This document shows, one piece after another, positions 1 through 8,073 of a stretch of DNA of 64,000 nt. A program made the translations under genes and the position numbers. The DNA comes from an uncultured Campylobacter sp. (GTDB taxonomy: Bacteria > Campylobacterota > Campylobacteria > Campylobacterales > Campylobacteraceae), in the NCBI RefSeq assembly GCF_963526985.1, contig NZ_CAURPW010000003.1, forward strand, positions 62,001-126,000, written 5' to 3'. Below the pieces are notes generated by a model. The model did no database searches. It worked only from the letters and a program-made list of their open reading frames with translations, and was not told where the DNA came from. Positions within the stretch are counted from its first letter, which is position 1, and each line of letters opens with the position of its first letter.

Positions 1-1191
1 AGCCTGAGCCGCGCCCTTGGCCAAAAATAGCCCGAGTCCGGCTCCGCTTTTATCGCCGAAGCGCTTAAACGGCGCAAAAAGATCCTTGCTCTCGTCGATG
101 CCGCAGCCCTCGTCTACGACCTCGATTATAAACTCGCCGTCGTTTAGAAAAGATCGCAGCGTAACGACCGAGCCGGCGGGGGAAAATTTGATCGCATTTT
201 GGACGAAATTTTGGATAACGTGCGTCAAAAGCGTCGTTTGAAGAGTCATTTTTAGGCTAGAGGGCGCAAACTGGGTCGCTATATCCTTGCCTTCGCCGCG
301 GGCTAAAATTTTAAAATTATTCGCCGACTGCTTCAAAAACTCGATGACGTCGGTAGGTACGGCCTCCTCAAACTGCGCGCCCTCCTGCCGCCCGATTTCC
401 AAAATAGACCCGATCATTTTATTCATCTGATCGATGGCTTCGTTGTTATTTTTGAGCGTTTCTATATATTTTTCGCTCTCGCGCGGTTTTATTAGTGTGA
501 CTTCGTTTTTGGTTTTCATTACTGCAAGCGGCGTTTTTAACTCGTGCGCGACGCCGACGAATAGCTCCTTTTGATAAAGTACGAAAGTCTGAATCCGCTC
601 GATTAGGCGGTTTAAGCTTTTGCCTAGCGGCTTAAACTCCGGCGGTAGCTCCTCAAGGCTAATCGCCTGCAAAAATCTCTCGTTTAAATTCGTCATTTTT
701 TTGCTTAAAATTTTAATCGGCACTAGTAGCATACGCGACAAAAATAGCGCATAAAAAAGCACTAGCAAAATAGAGGTAGCGTTTACGACGATGATATCGA
801 TTAAAATTTGATTTATGAGCTTGCTTTGCTGCGTAGTTTCTTTAGTTAGCGCGATACTATCATCTTGCGTATAGGGATAAAACAGGGTCAGATAGCTCTT
901 TTTGCCAAGGCTCTCGGTAATAAAATAAGGTGCTTTTGTCTCGCCTTTTACAAGCTTAACGCGCGTAGGACTATCGTTTAGCGTGGAATACTCGAAAGGA
1001 TTTTTAAGCCTAGCTAAATTTGCGCTCGTAGATAAAATTTTAGCTTCGTAAGCGAGCGATTGGGAGATGTTTTCGTAAATCGTAACCTTAATATACTGAT
1101 ATAAAAGGACGGAGATGATGAGAATTAGCATCGTAGAAGCCGATGCTAATTGCGCTATAAACCTAAGTCTTAGGCTTTTTTGGGAAAGCAA
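1..1191 (-). CDS. cprS: Sensor histidine kinase, CprS-like (3' end outside the window)
   Basis: Membrane sensor kinase expected to phosphorylate the response regulator encoded just upstream. The reading frame is open to the left edge, so the last part of the ATPase domain is missing. Visible parts are an N-terminal membrane helix, an extracytoplasmic region of about 100 residues, a second helix (LLVLFYALFLSRMLLV), a HAMP-like stretch, the phospho-acceptor H-box (VGVAHELKTPL), an N-box (HVIQNFVQNAIKFSP), a G1 box (VVDEGCGID) and the start of G2 (GAGLGLFLAKG). I chose the TTG at 1191, which overlaps the regulator gene by 22 nt, because it gives the usual SLRLRF-type N-terminus. The ATG at 1131 is the alternative. 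The CprS name comes from the near match of its partner to Campylobacter CprR. Confidence 0.8.
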   Translation of the reverse strand, partial: MLSQKSLRLRFIAQLASASTMLILIISVLLYQYIKVTIYENISQSLAYEAKILSTSANLARLKNPFEYSTLNDSPTRVKLVKGETKAPYFITESLGKKSYLTLFYPYTQDDSIALTKETTQQSKLINQILIDIIVVNATSILLVLFYALFLSRMLLVPIKILSKKMTNLNERFLQAISLEELPPEFKPLGKSLNRLIERIQTFVLYQKELFVGVAHELKTPLAVMKTKNEVTLIKPRESEKYIETLKNNNEAIDQMNKMIGSILEIGRQEGAQFEEAVPTDVIEFLKQSANNFKILARGEGKDIATQFAPSSLKMTLQTTLLTHVIQNFVQNAIKFSPAGSVVTLRSFLNDGEFIIEVVDEGCGIDESKDLFAPFKRFGDKSGAGLGLFLAKGAAQA

Positions 1192-1841
1192 AATCTATAC
1201 CCGCGTCTTCTGACCGTCTCGATAGTCGAGATATTTAGCGGCTTATCCATTTTTTGGCGGATTTGATTTATCGCTACTTCGATGACGTTTGGAGTTACTA
1301 GCTCAGGCTCCTCCCAGATCGCATCTAGCAGCTGCTCTTTGCTAACGATCTGATCGCTGTGACGCGCAAGGTGAGTTAGTACTTCAAACGGCTTGCCTTT
1401 TAGCTCGATATCTTGGCCTAGATATGTGATTTTCTCCTCGTCCGGATCGATGATTAGATCGTCTATCTTGATGACATTAGTGCCGCCGAAGCGCAAGCGA
1501 GCCTCGATCCTAGCGACTAAAACGTCAAAATCAAACGGCTTTTTGATGTAATCGTCTGCGCCGATTCTAAAGGCTTTTACTTCGCTTTCTTTATCGTCTT
1601 TTGCCGATATTACGACGACGGCGGTCCGCGGAGATTTGTGTTTTATTATGTTGATTAGATCTACGCCGTCTCCGTCGGGTAGCATCCAGTCGGTTAAAAC
1701 CAAGTCGTAATTTCTAATACCGATATAATACTCGGCATCCTTGAAATTCTCCGAGCTGTCGGTTTGATAACCAAACTCCTGCAAGCCCTCGGCAATGGTT
1801 TTGTTTAGAGTCACCTCATCTTCAACTATTAAAATTCTCAT
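1170..1841 (-). CDS. cprR: OmpR-family response regulator, CprR-like
   Basis: DNA-binding response regulator of 223 residues. The receiver domain (about 1-115) has the acidic pocket (VEDE), phospho-acceptor Asp51 in LTDWMLPDGDG, and Lys101 in IKKPFD. The C-terminal winged helix (about 125-220) ends in the usual ETVRRRGYRF motif. The sequence closely resembles what I recall of CprR from the CprRS pair of C. jejuni, which affects planktonic versus biofilm growth and the cell envelope. It is the first gene of a two-gene unit with the kinase downstream. An AGAAGG ribosome binding site and a TACAAT -10 lie upstream. The OmpR family assignment is certain; the cprR name is inferred from remembered similarity. 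Confidence 0.85.
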   Translation of the reverse strand: MRILIVEDEVTLNKTIAEGLQEFGYQTDSSENFKDAEYYIGIRNYDLVLTDWMLPDGDGVDLINIIKHKSPRTAVVVISAKDDKESEVKAFRIGADDYIKKPFDFDVLVARIEARLRFGGTNVIKIDDLIIDPDEEKITYLGQDIELKGKPFEVLTHLARHSDQIVSKEQLLDAIWEEPELVTPNVIEVAINQIRQKMDKPLNISTIETVRRRGYRFCFPKKA

Positions 1842-1868
1842 TTTTTTCCTTCTATGAAATTTGACGCG

Positions 1869-1874
1869 ATTGTA
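1869..1874 (-). promoter_or_regulatory. Putative -10 box for cprR-cprS
   Basis: On the minus strand TATGATACAAT lies about 28 bp upstream of the cprR start, in an AT-rich stretch. Campylobacter sigma-70 promoters often have a clear -10 and no conserved -35, which fits. It is a sequence match only. Confidence 0.4.
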
Positions 1875-1914
1875 TCATAAATTAAGCGAAATTTCAAGAT
1901 ACTTTAAAAAAAAT

Positions 1915-2229
1915 TTAATATTTAAACTCAGCCCTTGCGCCTACCGTAGCATTTTTGACGATCTCGATTTTTAAAATTTCCATTTTTAAAAAGCTAAGCG
2001 AGCTAAATTTTTCCTTCAACTTTTTCGCGCAAATTTCAAGCGAGCTCTCCACGGTGCCAAATTTCTCCCGCGCGTAAATTTCCTCAATAAAATTTATCAT
2101 TTCCACGTAGTCTATAAACTCGCCGCTTTGAAATTCCGCGCTCACTCTTACCTTCTGCGGCGTCACGCGCTCAAAATCAAGCAGTCCGATGATCGTGCTA
2201 AATTCGTAATCTCTGATAATCGTCGTCAA
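1915..2229 (-). CDS. folB: Dihydroneopterin aldolase-like protein FolB
   Basis: A 104-residue protein of the FolB fold, which in folate synthesis cleaves dihydroneopterin to 6-hydroxymethyl-dihydropterin and glycolaldehyde. The length and the pattern IIRDYEFSTIIGLLDFERVTPQKVRV near the start, with a central TVESSLEICAKKL helix, match short epsilonproteobacterial FolB proteins. The ATG overlaps the plsY stop by 4 nt (ATGA), so the two are translationally coupled. The active-site Lys is not obvious to me, so the fold is better supported than the exact activity. Confidence 0.75.
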   Translation of the reverse strand: MTTIIRDYEFSTIIGLLDFERVTPQKVRVSAEFQSGEFIDYVEMINFIEEIYAREKFGTVESSLEICAKKLKEKFSSLSFLKMEILKIEIVKNATVGARAEFKY

Positions 2230-2840
2230 ATGACGCGCTTTTCTTGCCCGGTTATCAGGCGTTTGATATTTGGCAGGTGCTTGTAAACGACCAAAAACGC
2301 GATCAAAAATATCGGCGCATAGGAGTCGATGTCAGGAATCTGCGGCTGCAACGCAAAAGTCGCTACGATAAACGCCGCAAGCGCGGCTAGCGAGGCAAGC
2401 GAAGAGATTTTAAGCAGTTTGCCCACGACAAACCAAACCCCGAGCGCGATAACAATCTCAAGCGGCAAAAAGACCGCCAAAACGCCAGCTCCCGTGGCTA
2501 TGCCCTTTCCGCCTTCAAATTTTAAAAACGGCGAGTAGCAGTGTCCGAGCACCGAAAGTACCGCCATCGCCCAAAGCGTCGCTGGAGCTAGGCCTAAAAA
2601 TTTCGCGATCAGTATCGGCAAAACGCCCTTTAAAACGTCGCAAACGACGGTCAAAATCGCGATCTTTTTGGCGAGTTTGGGGTCTTTTTGCTTTAGCACG
2701 CGCAAGACGTTGGTCGCGCCGATGCTGCCGCTACCTTCGCTTCTGATGTTCACTCCGCCGAAGATATAAGCCAAAATCACGCCCGAGGGGATGCCGCCTA
2801 GCAGATACGCCGCGGCGTAAGCTATCAAATTTTCGTTCAT
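2226..2840 (-). CDS. plsY: Glycerol-3-phosphate acyltransferase PlsY
   Basis: Integral membrane enzyme of 204 residues that moves the acyl group of acyl-phosphate to glycerol-3-phosphate, the first acylation in phospholipid synthesis. The family signatures are present: GGIPSGVILAYIFGGVNIRSEGSGSIGATNVLR near the start (motif 1), GHCYSPFLKFEGGKGIATGAG in the middle (motif 2), and a final loop with KHLPNIKRLITGQE (motif 3). There are about five hydrophobic helices. An AGGAT ribosome binding site precedes the ATG. folB follows with a 4-nt overlap; pairing of plsY with folB recurs in epsilonproteobacteria. Confidence 0.95.
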   Translation of the reverse strand: MNENLIAYAAAYLLGGIPSGVILAYIFGGVNIRSEGSGSIGATNVLRVLKQKDPKLAKKIAILTVVCDVLKGVLPILIAKFLGLAPATLWAMAVLSVLGHCYSPFLKFEGGKGIATGAGVLAVFLPLEIVIALGVWFVVGKLLKISSLASLAALAAFIVATFALQPQIPDIDSYAPIFLIAFLVVYKHLPNIKRLITGQEKRVI

Positions 2841-3228
2841 TTTTTATCCTGATTTTTGTTTCGATTTTGCAATATTAATTAAATTCGGCTGATTTTTTGA
2901 TAAATCGGTCGTTTTAAAGGGCGGCAAATTTGTAAATTTCACTTAGCCAAACCCGCAACTTTAAGATGCTAAATTGGGGTTGCGAGTTGGATTTATTTGT
3001 GTGGAGTTTTAAATGTTAGCATTTTAAAGATGCGGATCTAGGTGGGTAAAATTTGTAAATTTGACTATAAAAAGTCAAGGCGAAGTGTCGTGAGATGATT
3101 TTTGGGTTTTTCTGCTTCGCAAGCTCGCAGCTGCAAGCAGAAGAAGTTAAAATTTGACGAAGATAAGGCATGTAGCCTACCCGGTCAAATTTTAACGAAA
3201 TCCGCAAAAAGCACTCGCGAGACAAGCC
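2841..3228. other. Gene-free spacer with a palindromic repeat
   Basis: The 388 bp between plsY and aguB hold no convincing gene. A 69-codon minus-strand frame at 3016-3225 has no family match I recognise, and it covers the palindrome at 3147-3195, which argues against coding. The stretch ATGATTTTTGGG...CTGCTTCGCAA (about 3097-3121) recurs near 59620-59645, so it belongs to a dispersed intergenic repeat. Confidence 0.6.
3147..3195. repeat. Intergenic palindrome, copy A
   Basis: Perfect 12-bp inverted arms TTAAAATTTGAC (3147-3158) and GTCAAATTTTAA (3184-3195) enclose the core AGGCATGTAGCCT (3166-3178), itself an inverted repeat (AGGC/GCCT). Copy B at 60020-60078 keeps the core as AGGCAAGTAGCCT but has different, again complementary, arms. 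The aguB stop codon lies 34 bp away, so it could end aguB transcription, though no T-run is seen. Confidence 0.7.
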
Positions 3229-4101
3229 TTAATCAATAAATCTTTTTGTTAAATTTGCATATGCGTCGATGCGCCTATCTCTCAAAAACGGCCAAATCCT
3301 GCGTACTTCCTCGCTTCTGGTCATATCGATCTCTACGATATGGCACTGCTCGCTCTGGCCATCGGCGCGGAAAAGCTCCTCGCCCTGCGCGCCGAAAACA
3401 AAGCTGTTGCCCCAAAATTTGATCCCGTCCATCACGCCGCTCTCGTCCTTTTCAAAGCCTACGCGGTTCACGGCGATCACGGGCAGGCCGTTTGCGACCG
3501 CATGTCCGCGCTGCACGGCGACCCACGCCTCTAGCTGACGCGATTTCTCAGCTTCCTCGTCGCCCTCAAACCAGCCGATCGCGGTCGGATAGATAAGCAA
3601 CTTCGCGCCGCGCAGAGCCATGAGGCGCGCAGCCTCGGGATACCACTGATCCCAGCATACTAAAAGCCCGAGCCTGCCTACGCTCGTATCAATAGGCTCA
3701 AAGCAGGTGTCGCCCGGAGTAAAGTAAAATTTCTCGTAAAAGCCCGGGTCGTCGGGGATGTGCATTTTGCGGTATTTGCCCGCGACGCTGCCGTCTTTTT
3801 CGAAGACGAAAGCAGTGTTGTGATACAGTCCGTCCGCGCGCTTTTCAAAGAGCGAAGTAACGAGCACGACGCCGTTTTGCCGCGCTACCTCGCCCCAAAA
3901 TTTGACGTCGTTTTCCCAGCCCTCGGCAAGGTCGAAAAACCTCGTCTCCTCGCTCTGGCAAAAATACTGCGTCTGGTGCAGCTCCTGCAGCACGACAAGC
4001 TCCGCCCCGCCGCCGCTAGCTTCGCGCACGAGCTCGAGCGTCCTTTGCACGGTCGCGTCTTTGGTGCCGTGAAATTTTTGTTGGATTAGCGCTACTTTCA
4101 T
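3229..4101 (-). CDS. aguB: N-carbamoylputrescine amidase AguB
   Basis: Nitrilase-superfamily amidase of 290 residues, the usual AguB length. It hydrolyses N-carbamoylputrescine to putrescine, CO2 and ammonia in the cytoplasm. The catalytic triad is visible as Glu40 (VVLQELHQTQYF), Lys112 (KYRKMHIPD) and Cys149 (LLVCWDQWYPEAAR). Motifs such as DDPGFYEKFYFTPGD and PTAIGW are characteristic of AguB rather than other nitrilases. AguA, which makes the substrate, is encoded about 1.5 kb upstream on the same strand, so the pair gives an arginine/agmatine route to putrescine. The ribosome binding site is AAGGAAAAAT. Confidence 0.93.
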   Translation of the reverse strand: MKVALIQQKFHGTKDATVQRTLELVREASGGGAELVVLQELHQTQYFCQSEETRFFDLAEGWENDVKFWGEVARQNGVVLVTSLFEKRADGLYHNTAFVFEKDGSVAGKYRKMHIPDDPGFYEKFYFTPGDTCFEPIDTSVGRLGLLVCWDQWYPEAARLMALRGAKLLIYPTAIGWFEGDEEAEKSRQLEAWVAVQRGHAVANGLPVIAVNRVGFEKDESGVMDGIKFWGNSFVFGAQGEELFRADGQSEQCHIVEIDMTRSEEVRRIWPFLRDRRIDAYANLTKRFID

Positions 4102-4202
4102 ATTTTTCCTTACGATTTAAATTTTCAAAATTATATCAAAGCGGGGATAAATTAGGGCTTGAACGGCCGGCCGGCAAGCTAAATTTTGCCGCTTTCGCCG
4201 GT

Positions 4203-4670
4203 TCATAAAATTTGCTTCAGCCCCTCAAGCAAGCCCGCGCAAGAGCGCGAAACGTCATCGTAGCACCGCTCAAAATCGCGGGTATAGTACGGATCGGCGA
4301 TTGTTTTGCCGTTTGTCGCGTCGCTAAATTCGAGCAGGAATTTTACTTTTTCGTCAAATTTAGCCTCAGCGCCGAATTTGCGCTTCAAAGTCCTTAAATT
4401 TTCATCGTCCATTATCAAGATAAGATCGCTGTTATCAAAATCTTTTTGCGTTATCAAGGTCGCTTTATGTGGCGTCACGGGCACGCCGTTTTGCTTCAAA
4501 ACCCGTACCGTCTCGTAATACGGCGGCTCGCCTATCTCGTCCTCGTGAGTGGCGCGCGAATCGATACTAAGGCGCCCGGCCAGACCCGCCTTTTCGCTCA
4601 AATTTTGCATAACCGACTGCGCCATAGTCGAGCGGCAGATATTTCCGTGGCAAACGAATAAAATTTTCAT
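4203..4670 (-). CDS. Low-molecular-weight protein-tyrosine phosphatase
   Basis: Cytoplasmic phosphatase of 155 residues. From the start chosen here, the P-loop CHGNICRS gives nucleophile Cys7 and Arg13 (C-x5-R), and the general acid Asp lies in ADPYYTRDF near the C-terminus. A 171-codon frame starting at 4718 is open, but the ATG at 4670 has an AAGGAAAAAT ribosome binding site, puts the P-loop at the usual position and avoids overlapping the CDF gene. Bacterial members often act with tyrosine kinases of capsule export; no such kinase is in this window, so the partner is unknown. Confidence 0.92.
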   Translation of the reverse strand: MKILFVCHGNICRSTMAQSVMQNLSEKAGLAGRLSIDSRATHEDEIGEPPYYETVRVLKQNGVPVTPHKATLITQKDFDNSDLILIMDDENLRTLKRKFGAEAKFDEKVKFLLEFSDATNGKTIADPYYTRDFERCYDDVSRSCAGLLEGLKQIL

Positions 4671-4684
4671 ATTTTTCCTTTGAT

Positions 4685-5605
4685 TTAGCATTCGCACGAG
4701 CCGTTTTGGTCGTCGCACGGATCAAGATGCGTAGTGATTTGCCACTCAAACTCGCCGTATTTAGCCCTGATAGCGGCCTCTATCTCGTCTGAAATTTTGT
4801 GCGCGTCGTAAAGCGAAATTTCGCGGTTAAAGACTAGATGAACCGCGACATAGCAGATGTTTGCGCTCTTTCTGGTAGCTAGGCCGTGATAGCTTGCTAT
4901 CTGAGGGCGCGAGCGGATTATCTCTTCGATTTGCGCCGTTATCTCGGGATCTAGCGCGCGGTCTAGCAGCACGCCTACGCTTTCTTTCATCAAATTTATC
5001 GCGCTAACGGCAATGTAGCCGCTAATCACTATACCAAAAACGGCGTCTATCGCGGCAAATCCCGTAAATTCGACCAAGATAAGCGAGGCGATAACGGCTA
5101 GGTTACTAAAAAGGTCGCTTTTGTAGTGCAGAGCGTCGGCTCTAACGATCAAATTTCTCGTGCGGCGAGCGACGCGGGAGAGGTAGGCGACCAACAGCCC
5201 CGTAACCGCGACCGATAGCGCCATCGCATAAAGCGAAAAAGCCGTATCTACGGGCGCTTGCTCCGTTTGCAGCTTACGCACGCTCTCGTAAAATATAAAC
5301 GCGCCGGCGCCCACGATCAAAATGCCCTCAAACATCGCCGCAAGCGCTTCTAGCTTGGCGTAGCCGAAGTTAAATTTAGCATCGGGCGCGGCCTGGGATT
5401 TACGGATGGCGAAGAAATTTAGCACGGAAACCAGCAGGTCAAGCATCGAATCGATCGCCGAGCTAAGCACTGCCACCGAACCGCCGATCAAACCAGCGGC
5501 AAATTTAATCAAGGCCAATGCAAACGCCGTCGCACCCGCGACTATCACGGCTCTGCGACCTAAAATTTCATTTTGCCTTTTTATGCCGGCATTGTTTAGT
5601 TGCAT
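4685..5605 (-). CDS. Cation diffusion facilitator (CDF) metal exporter
   Basis: Membrane antiporter of 306 residues in the FieF/CzcD group that exports divalent cations such as Zn, Fe or Mn in exchange for protons. Predicted helices cover roughly residues 15-210 with the CDF signature SSAIDSMLDLLVSVLNFFA in helix 2 and HYKSDLFSNLAV in helix 5. The Asp/His residues there form the transport metal site. The C-terminal 90 residues are the cytoplasmic CDF domain with HKISDEIEAAI and a His/Cys-rich end (HLDPCDDQNGSCEC). It starts right after the aguA stop, so the genes are probably cotranscribed. Metal specificity cannot be read from sequence. Confidence 0.9.
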   Translation of the reverse strand: MQLNNAGIKRQNEILGRRAVIVAGATAFALALIKFAAGLIGGSVAVLSSAIDSMLDLLVSVLNFFAIRKSQAAPDAKFNFGYAKLEALAAMFEGILIVGAGAFIFYESVRKLQTEQAPVDTAFSLYAMALSVAVTGLLVAYLSRVARRTRNLIVRADALHYKSDLFSNLAVIASLILVEFTGFAAIDAVFGIVISGYIAVSAINLMKESVGVLLDRALDPEITAQIEEIIRSRPQIASYHGLATRKSANICYVAVHLVFNREISLYDAHKISDEIEAAIRAKYGEFEWQITTHLDPCDDQNGSCEC

Positions 5606-6595
5606 TTAGATTTCGCTTTCGCTTCTTGCGCCTAAAAATCTATTCTGTGAGGAGCAGTGCAGCGAGCCGTTTTGACGCACGAAAACTAGCGAATCCACGC
5701 CGATTATCTTATGGTTAGGCAGCTTCTGCGCTAGTCTCTCAAGCGCGATTTTATCGTTATCATCATTGTATGTCGGCACAATAACGGCGCCGTTTATAAA
5801 GATAAAATTGGCGTATGTGCAGCCAAGCCTCTTGCCGCCGTAAAATTTAGCCTTGGGAAGCGGCAACGGCACGAGCTTAAAGCCCGTGTTTTCAAGCTCT
5901 TTTTTCATCGCGGCAAGCTCCTTAAAATGCTCGTCGTTTGGATCGTCGCAGGAGGCGTAGGCGATGGTATCAGGAGCGATAAAGCGCGCCAGAGTATCGA
6001 CGTGGTTGTCGGTGTCGTCGCCTTTTATAAATCCGTTTTTAAGCCACACTATGCGCTCAAGGCCAAAAAGCTCCCTAAGCCGCGCCTCAATCCGTTCTTT
6101 GCTCAGATGAGAGTTGCGGTTGTCGTTTAGCAGGCACTTTTGCGTCGTTAGCAGCGTGCCGCGCCCGTTAAAATCGATACTACCGCCCTCAAGCACGAGA
6201 TCGATGCTTCGCAAATCGCTTTTAAATCGCTTAGCTAGCTCCAAATTTACGGCGTTATCTTTCGAGCTTTCAAATTTGCCGCCCCAAGCGTTAAATTTAA
6301 AATCGTAGCTAAGGATTTTGGCGCCGTCCTCTACGTCGATCATGCCGTAGTCGCGTATCCACGTATCATCGGTATCGATTTTTACGAACTCTACGCTATC
6401 AAATTTAGCAAATCGCTCCCGAAAAATCCTCTCCTCGGGGCAGATCAAAACGACCTTTTGAAACGGTACGATAGCAGCGACCAGCCTCTCGTAAGCGTCT
6501 AAAATTTCATCCAGATACGGCCTCCAGTCGGTATTTTCGTGCGGAAGCGATAAAAATATAAGCTCTTGTTTTTCCCACTCTGCAAACGCTCTCAA
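5606..6595 (-). CDS. aguA: Agmatine deiminase AguA
   Basis: Guanidino-group hydrolase of 329 residues that converts agmatine to N-carbamoylputrescine and ammonia. Family marks are DDTWIRDYG (Asp81-82 region), LEGGSIDFNG around 136-144, the catalytic His198-Val-Asp200 in DNHVDTLARF, and the nucleophile Cys259 in GKRLGCTYANF. The length is slightly short of typical AguA (about 340-370) but all core motifs are present. It heads a minus-strand unit with the CDF exporter, the phosphatase and aguB. Together with AguB it makes putrescine, fitting campylobacters that lack ornithine decarboxylase. Confidence 0.93.
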   Translation of the reverse strand: MRAFAEWEKQELIFLSLPHENTDWRPYLDEILDAYERLVAAIVPFQKVVLICPEERIFRERFAKFDSVEFVKIDTDDTWIRDYGMIDVEDGAKILSYDFKFNAWGGKFESSKDNAVNLELAKRFKSDLRSIDLVLEGGSIDFNGRGTLLTTQKCLLNDNRNSHLSKERIEARLRELFGLERIVWLKNGFIKGDDTDNHVDTLARFIAPDTIAYASCDDPNDEHFKELAAMKKELENTGFKLVPLPLPKAKFYGGKRLGCTYANFIFINGAVIVPTYNDDNDKIALERLAQKLPNHKIIGVDSLVFVRQNGSLHCSSQNRFLGARSESEI

Positions 6596-6710
6596 ATTCG
6601 TCCTTTATTTAAATAATTTCTATCAAAATTTAGGAGTTATGATACCTTTTGCAAGCTTAAATTTTAAAATAAATCATACAAAATTAGTTTTAAATTTAGT
6701 TTGCTTTCGC

Positions 6711-6716
6711 TACAAT
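6711..6716 (+). promoter_or_regulatory. Putative -10 box for the amino-acid ABC operon
   Basis: TACAAT lies 35 bp upstream of the first permease ATG, after a T/A-rich stretch with periodic TTTT runs, the usual Campylobacter sigma-70 style. The space between this gene and divergent aguA is 155 bp. Confidence 0.4.
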
Positions 6717-6750
6717 CTCGCGAAATTATCAAAAAGAAGCTAAAAAATTT

Positions 6751-7404
6751 ATGGATTTTGAGTTTATAAAAGAATTTACGCCGATGTTCGTAAAAGCGGG
6801 CATTTTCACCGTCAAGCTCTCGCTTTACGGCATCTTGCTCTCGCTTGTTATCGGCATATTTTGCACGCTGGTTAAATTTTACAAGGTCAAATTCCTAACA
6901 TCCGTCGTAAACGGCTACATCGAGGTTTCCAGAAACACGCCGCTGCTTATACAGCTTTTTTTTCTCTACTACGGACTTAGCAAATTCGGGCTAAATTTGA
7001 GCGCCTTTACCTGTGCGGTCGCGGGACTTGCGTTTTTGGGCGGTAGCTATATGGCCGAGAGCTTTAGGCTCGGCTTTGAGGCGGTGAAAAAGACGCAGAT
7101 CGAAGCCGCGCTTAGCATCGCGCTAACGCAGGGGCAAATTTTACGCTACGTTATCTTGCCTCAGGCCTTTAGCGTTTCGATACCTTCGATCGCGGCTAAC
7201 GTCATCTTTCTTATCAAAGAAACCTCGGTCATCAGTATCATCGCCCTGCCCGACCTGGTCTATGCGACGAAGGATATCATCGGGCTTTACTACATGACCG
7301 ACGAGGCGCTTTTTATGCTCGTAGTTAGCTATTTGATTATCATTTTGCCGATATCTTTGGCGTTATTTTGGCTTGAAAAAAGGATGAGAGTTGGACGGAG
7401 TTAG
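6751..7404 (+). CDS. Polar amino-acid ABC transporter permease 1
   Basis: Inner-membrane permease of 217 residues in the HisM/GlnP family. It has five or so hydrophobic helices and the conserved cytoplasmic loop that docks the ATPase (EAALSIALTQGQILRYVILPQAF). It forms a heterodimer with the next gene product. The second permease starts 14 nt before this stop, so translation is coupled. The ribosome binding site is weak. The substrate is probably a small polar amino acid, perhaps cysteine, judging from the binding protein encoded 2.4 kb downstream. Confidence 0.9.
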   Translation: MDFEFIKEFTPMFVKAGIFTVKLSLYGILLSLVIGIFCTLVKFYKVKFLTSVVNGYIEVSRNTPLLIQLFFLYYGLSKFGLNLSAFTCAVAGLAFLGGSYMAESFRLGFEAVKKTQIEAALSIALTQGQILRYVILPQAFSVSIPSIAANVIFLIKETSVISIIALPDLVYATKDIIGLYYMTDEALFMLVVSYLIIILPISLALFWLEKRMRVGRS

Positions 7405-8065
7405 TATTTTATTCGACCCGCTGGTCTTAAAGCGGCTGATTTTCGAGGGGCTGTGGATGAGCATGCAGATTTCGGCTATCTCGATCGCCGTTTCTCTGGT
7501 TTTGGGTACGTTTTTGGGCGTGGCTATGGGCTCAAAAAACAAATTTATCTTTTTCGTGCTAAAAATTTGCCTCGAGATCGTACGCATAATGCCCCAAATC
7601 GTCTGGTTATTTTTGTTTTACTACGGCGCGAGCAAGGCTTTTGGGCTTGATATTTCCAAATTTAACGCCTCGCTCATCGTCTTTAGCCTGTGGGGCGTGT
7701 TTGAGATGATGGATATCGTGCGCGGCGCGATCGTCTCGATACCGAGGCATCAGTTTGAAAGCGCGGCGGCTCTAGCGCTTAGCAAGGCTCAAATTTATCT
7801 TTACGTCGTGATCCCGCTAGCCACGCGCCGCCTAGTGCCTGCGGGCGTAAATTTGCTAAGCCGTATCATCAAAACCACTCCGATCGTAGCTCTCATCGGC
7901 GTGCCCGACCTGCTAAAAGTCGGACAGCAAACGATCGAAACGGCGAGCCTAACGGCAAATCCGACCGTTCCGTTTTGGATATACGGCTTTATATTTTTAT
8001 TATATTTTCTCGTCTGCTATCCTATCTCAAAACTATCCAAGATACTTGAAAACAGATGGGCATAA
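7391..8065 (+). CDS. Polar amino-acid ABC transporter permease 2
   Basis: Second HisM/GlnP-type permease, 224 residues, with the docking loop FESAAALALSKAQIYLYVVIPLATRR. The start is a TTG at 7391 preceded by AGGATGAGAG, overlapping the first permease by 14 nt. The product begins with a short amphipathic piece, then helices of the transport domain. The ATPase gene begins 8 nt after this stop. Its AAGGAATC ribosome binding site overlaps the end of this gene. Confidence 0.9.
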   Translation: MDGVSILFDPLVLKRLIFEGLWMSMQISAISIAVSLVLGTFLGVAMGSKNKFIFFVLKICLEIVRIMPQIVWLFLFYYGASKAFGLDISKFNASLIVFSLWGVFEMMDIVRGAIVSIPRHQFESAAALALSKAQIYLYVVIPLATRRLVPAGVNLLSRIIKTTPIVALIGVPDLLKVGQQTIETASLTANPTVPFWIYGFIFLLYFLVCYPISKLSKILENRWA

Positions 8066-8073
8066 GGAATCAA

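Noticed and set aside
3016..3225. 69-codon minus-strand frame upstream of aguB
   Set aside because: It runs through palindrome A and a dispersed repeat block, and has no recognisable family.
4671..4718. N-terminal extension of the tyrosine phosphatase
   Set aside because: It would overlap the CDF gene and move the P-loop away from its usual position near residue 7; ATG at 4670 has the better ribosome binding site.
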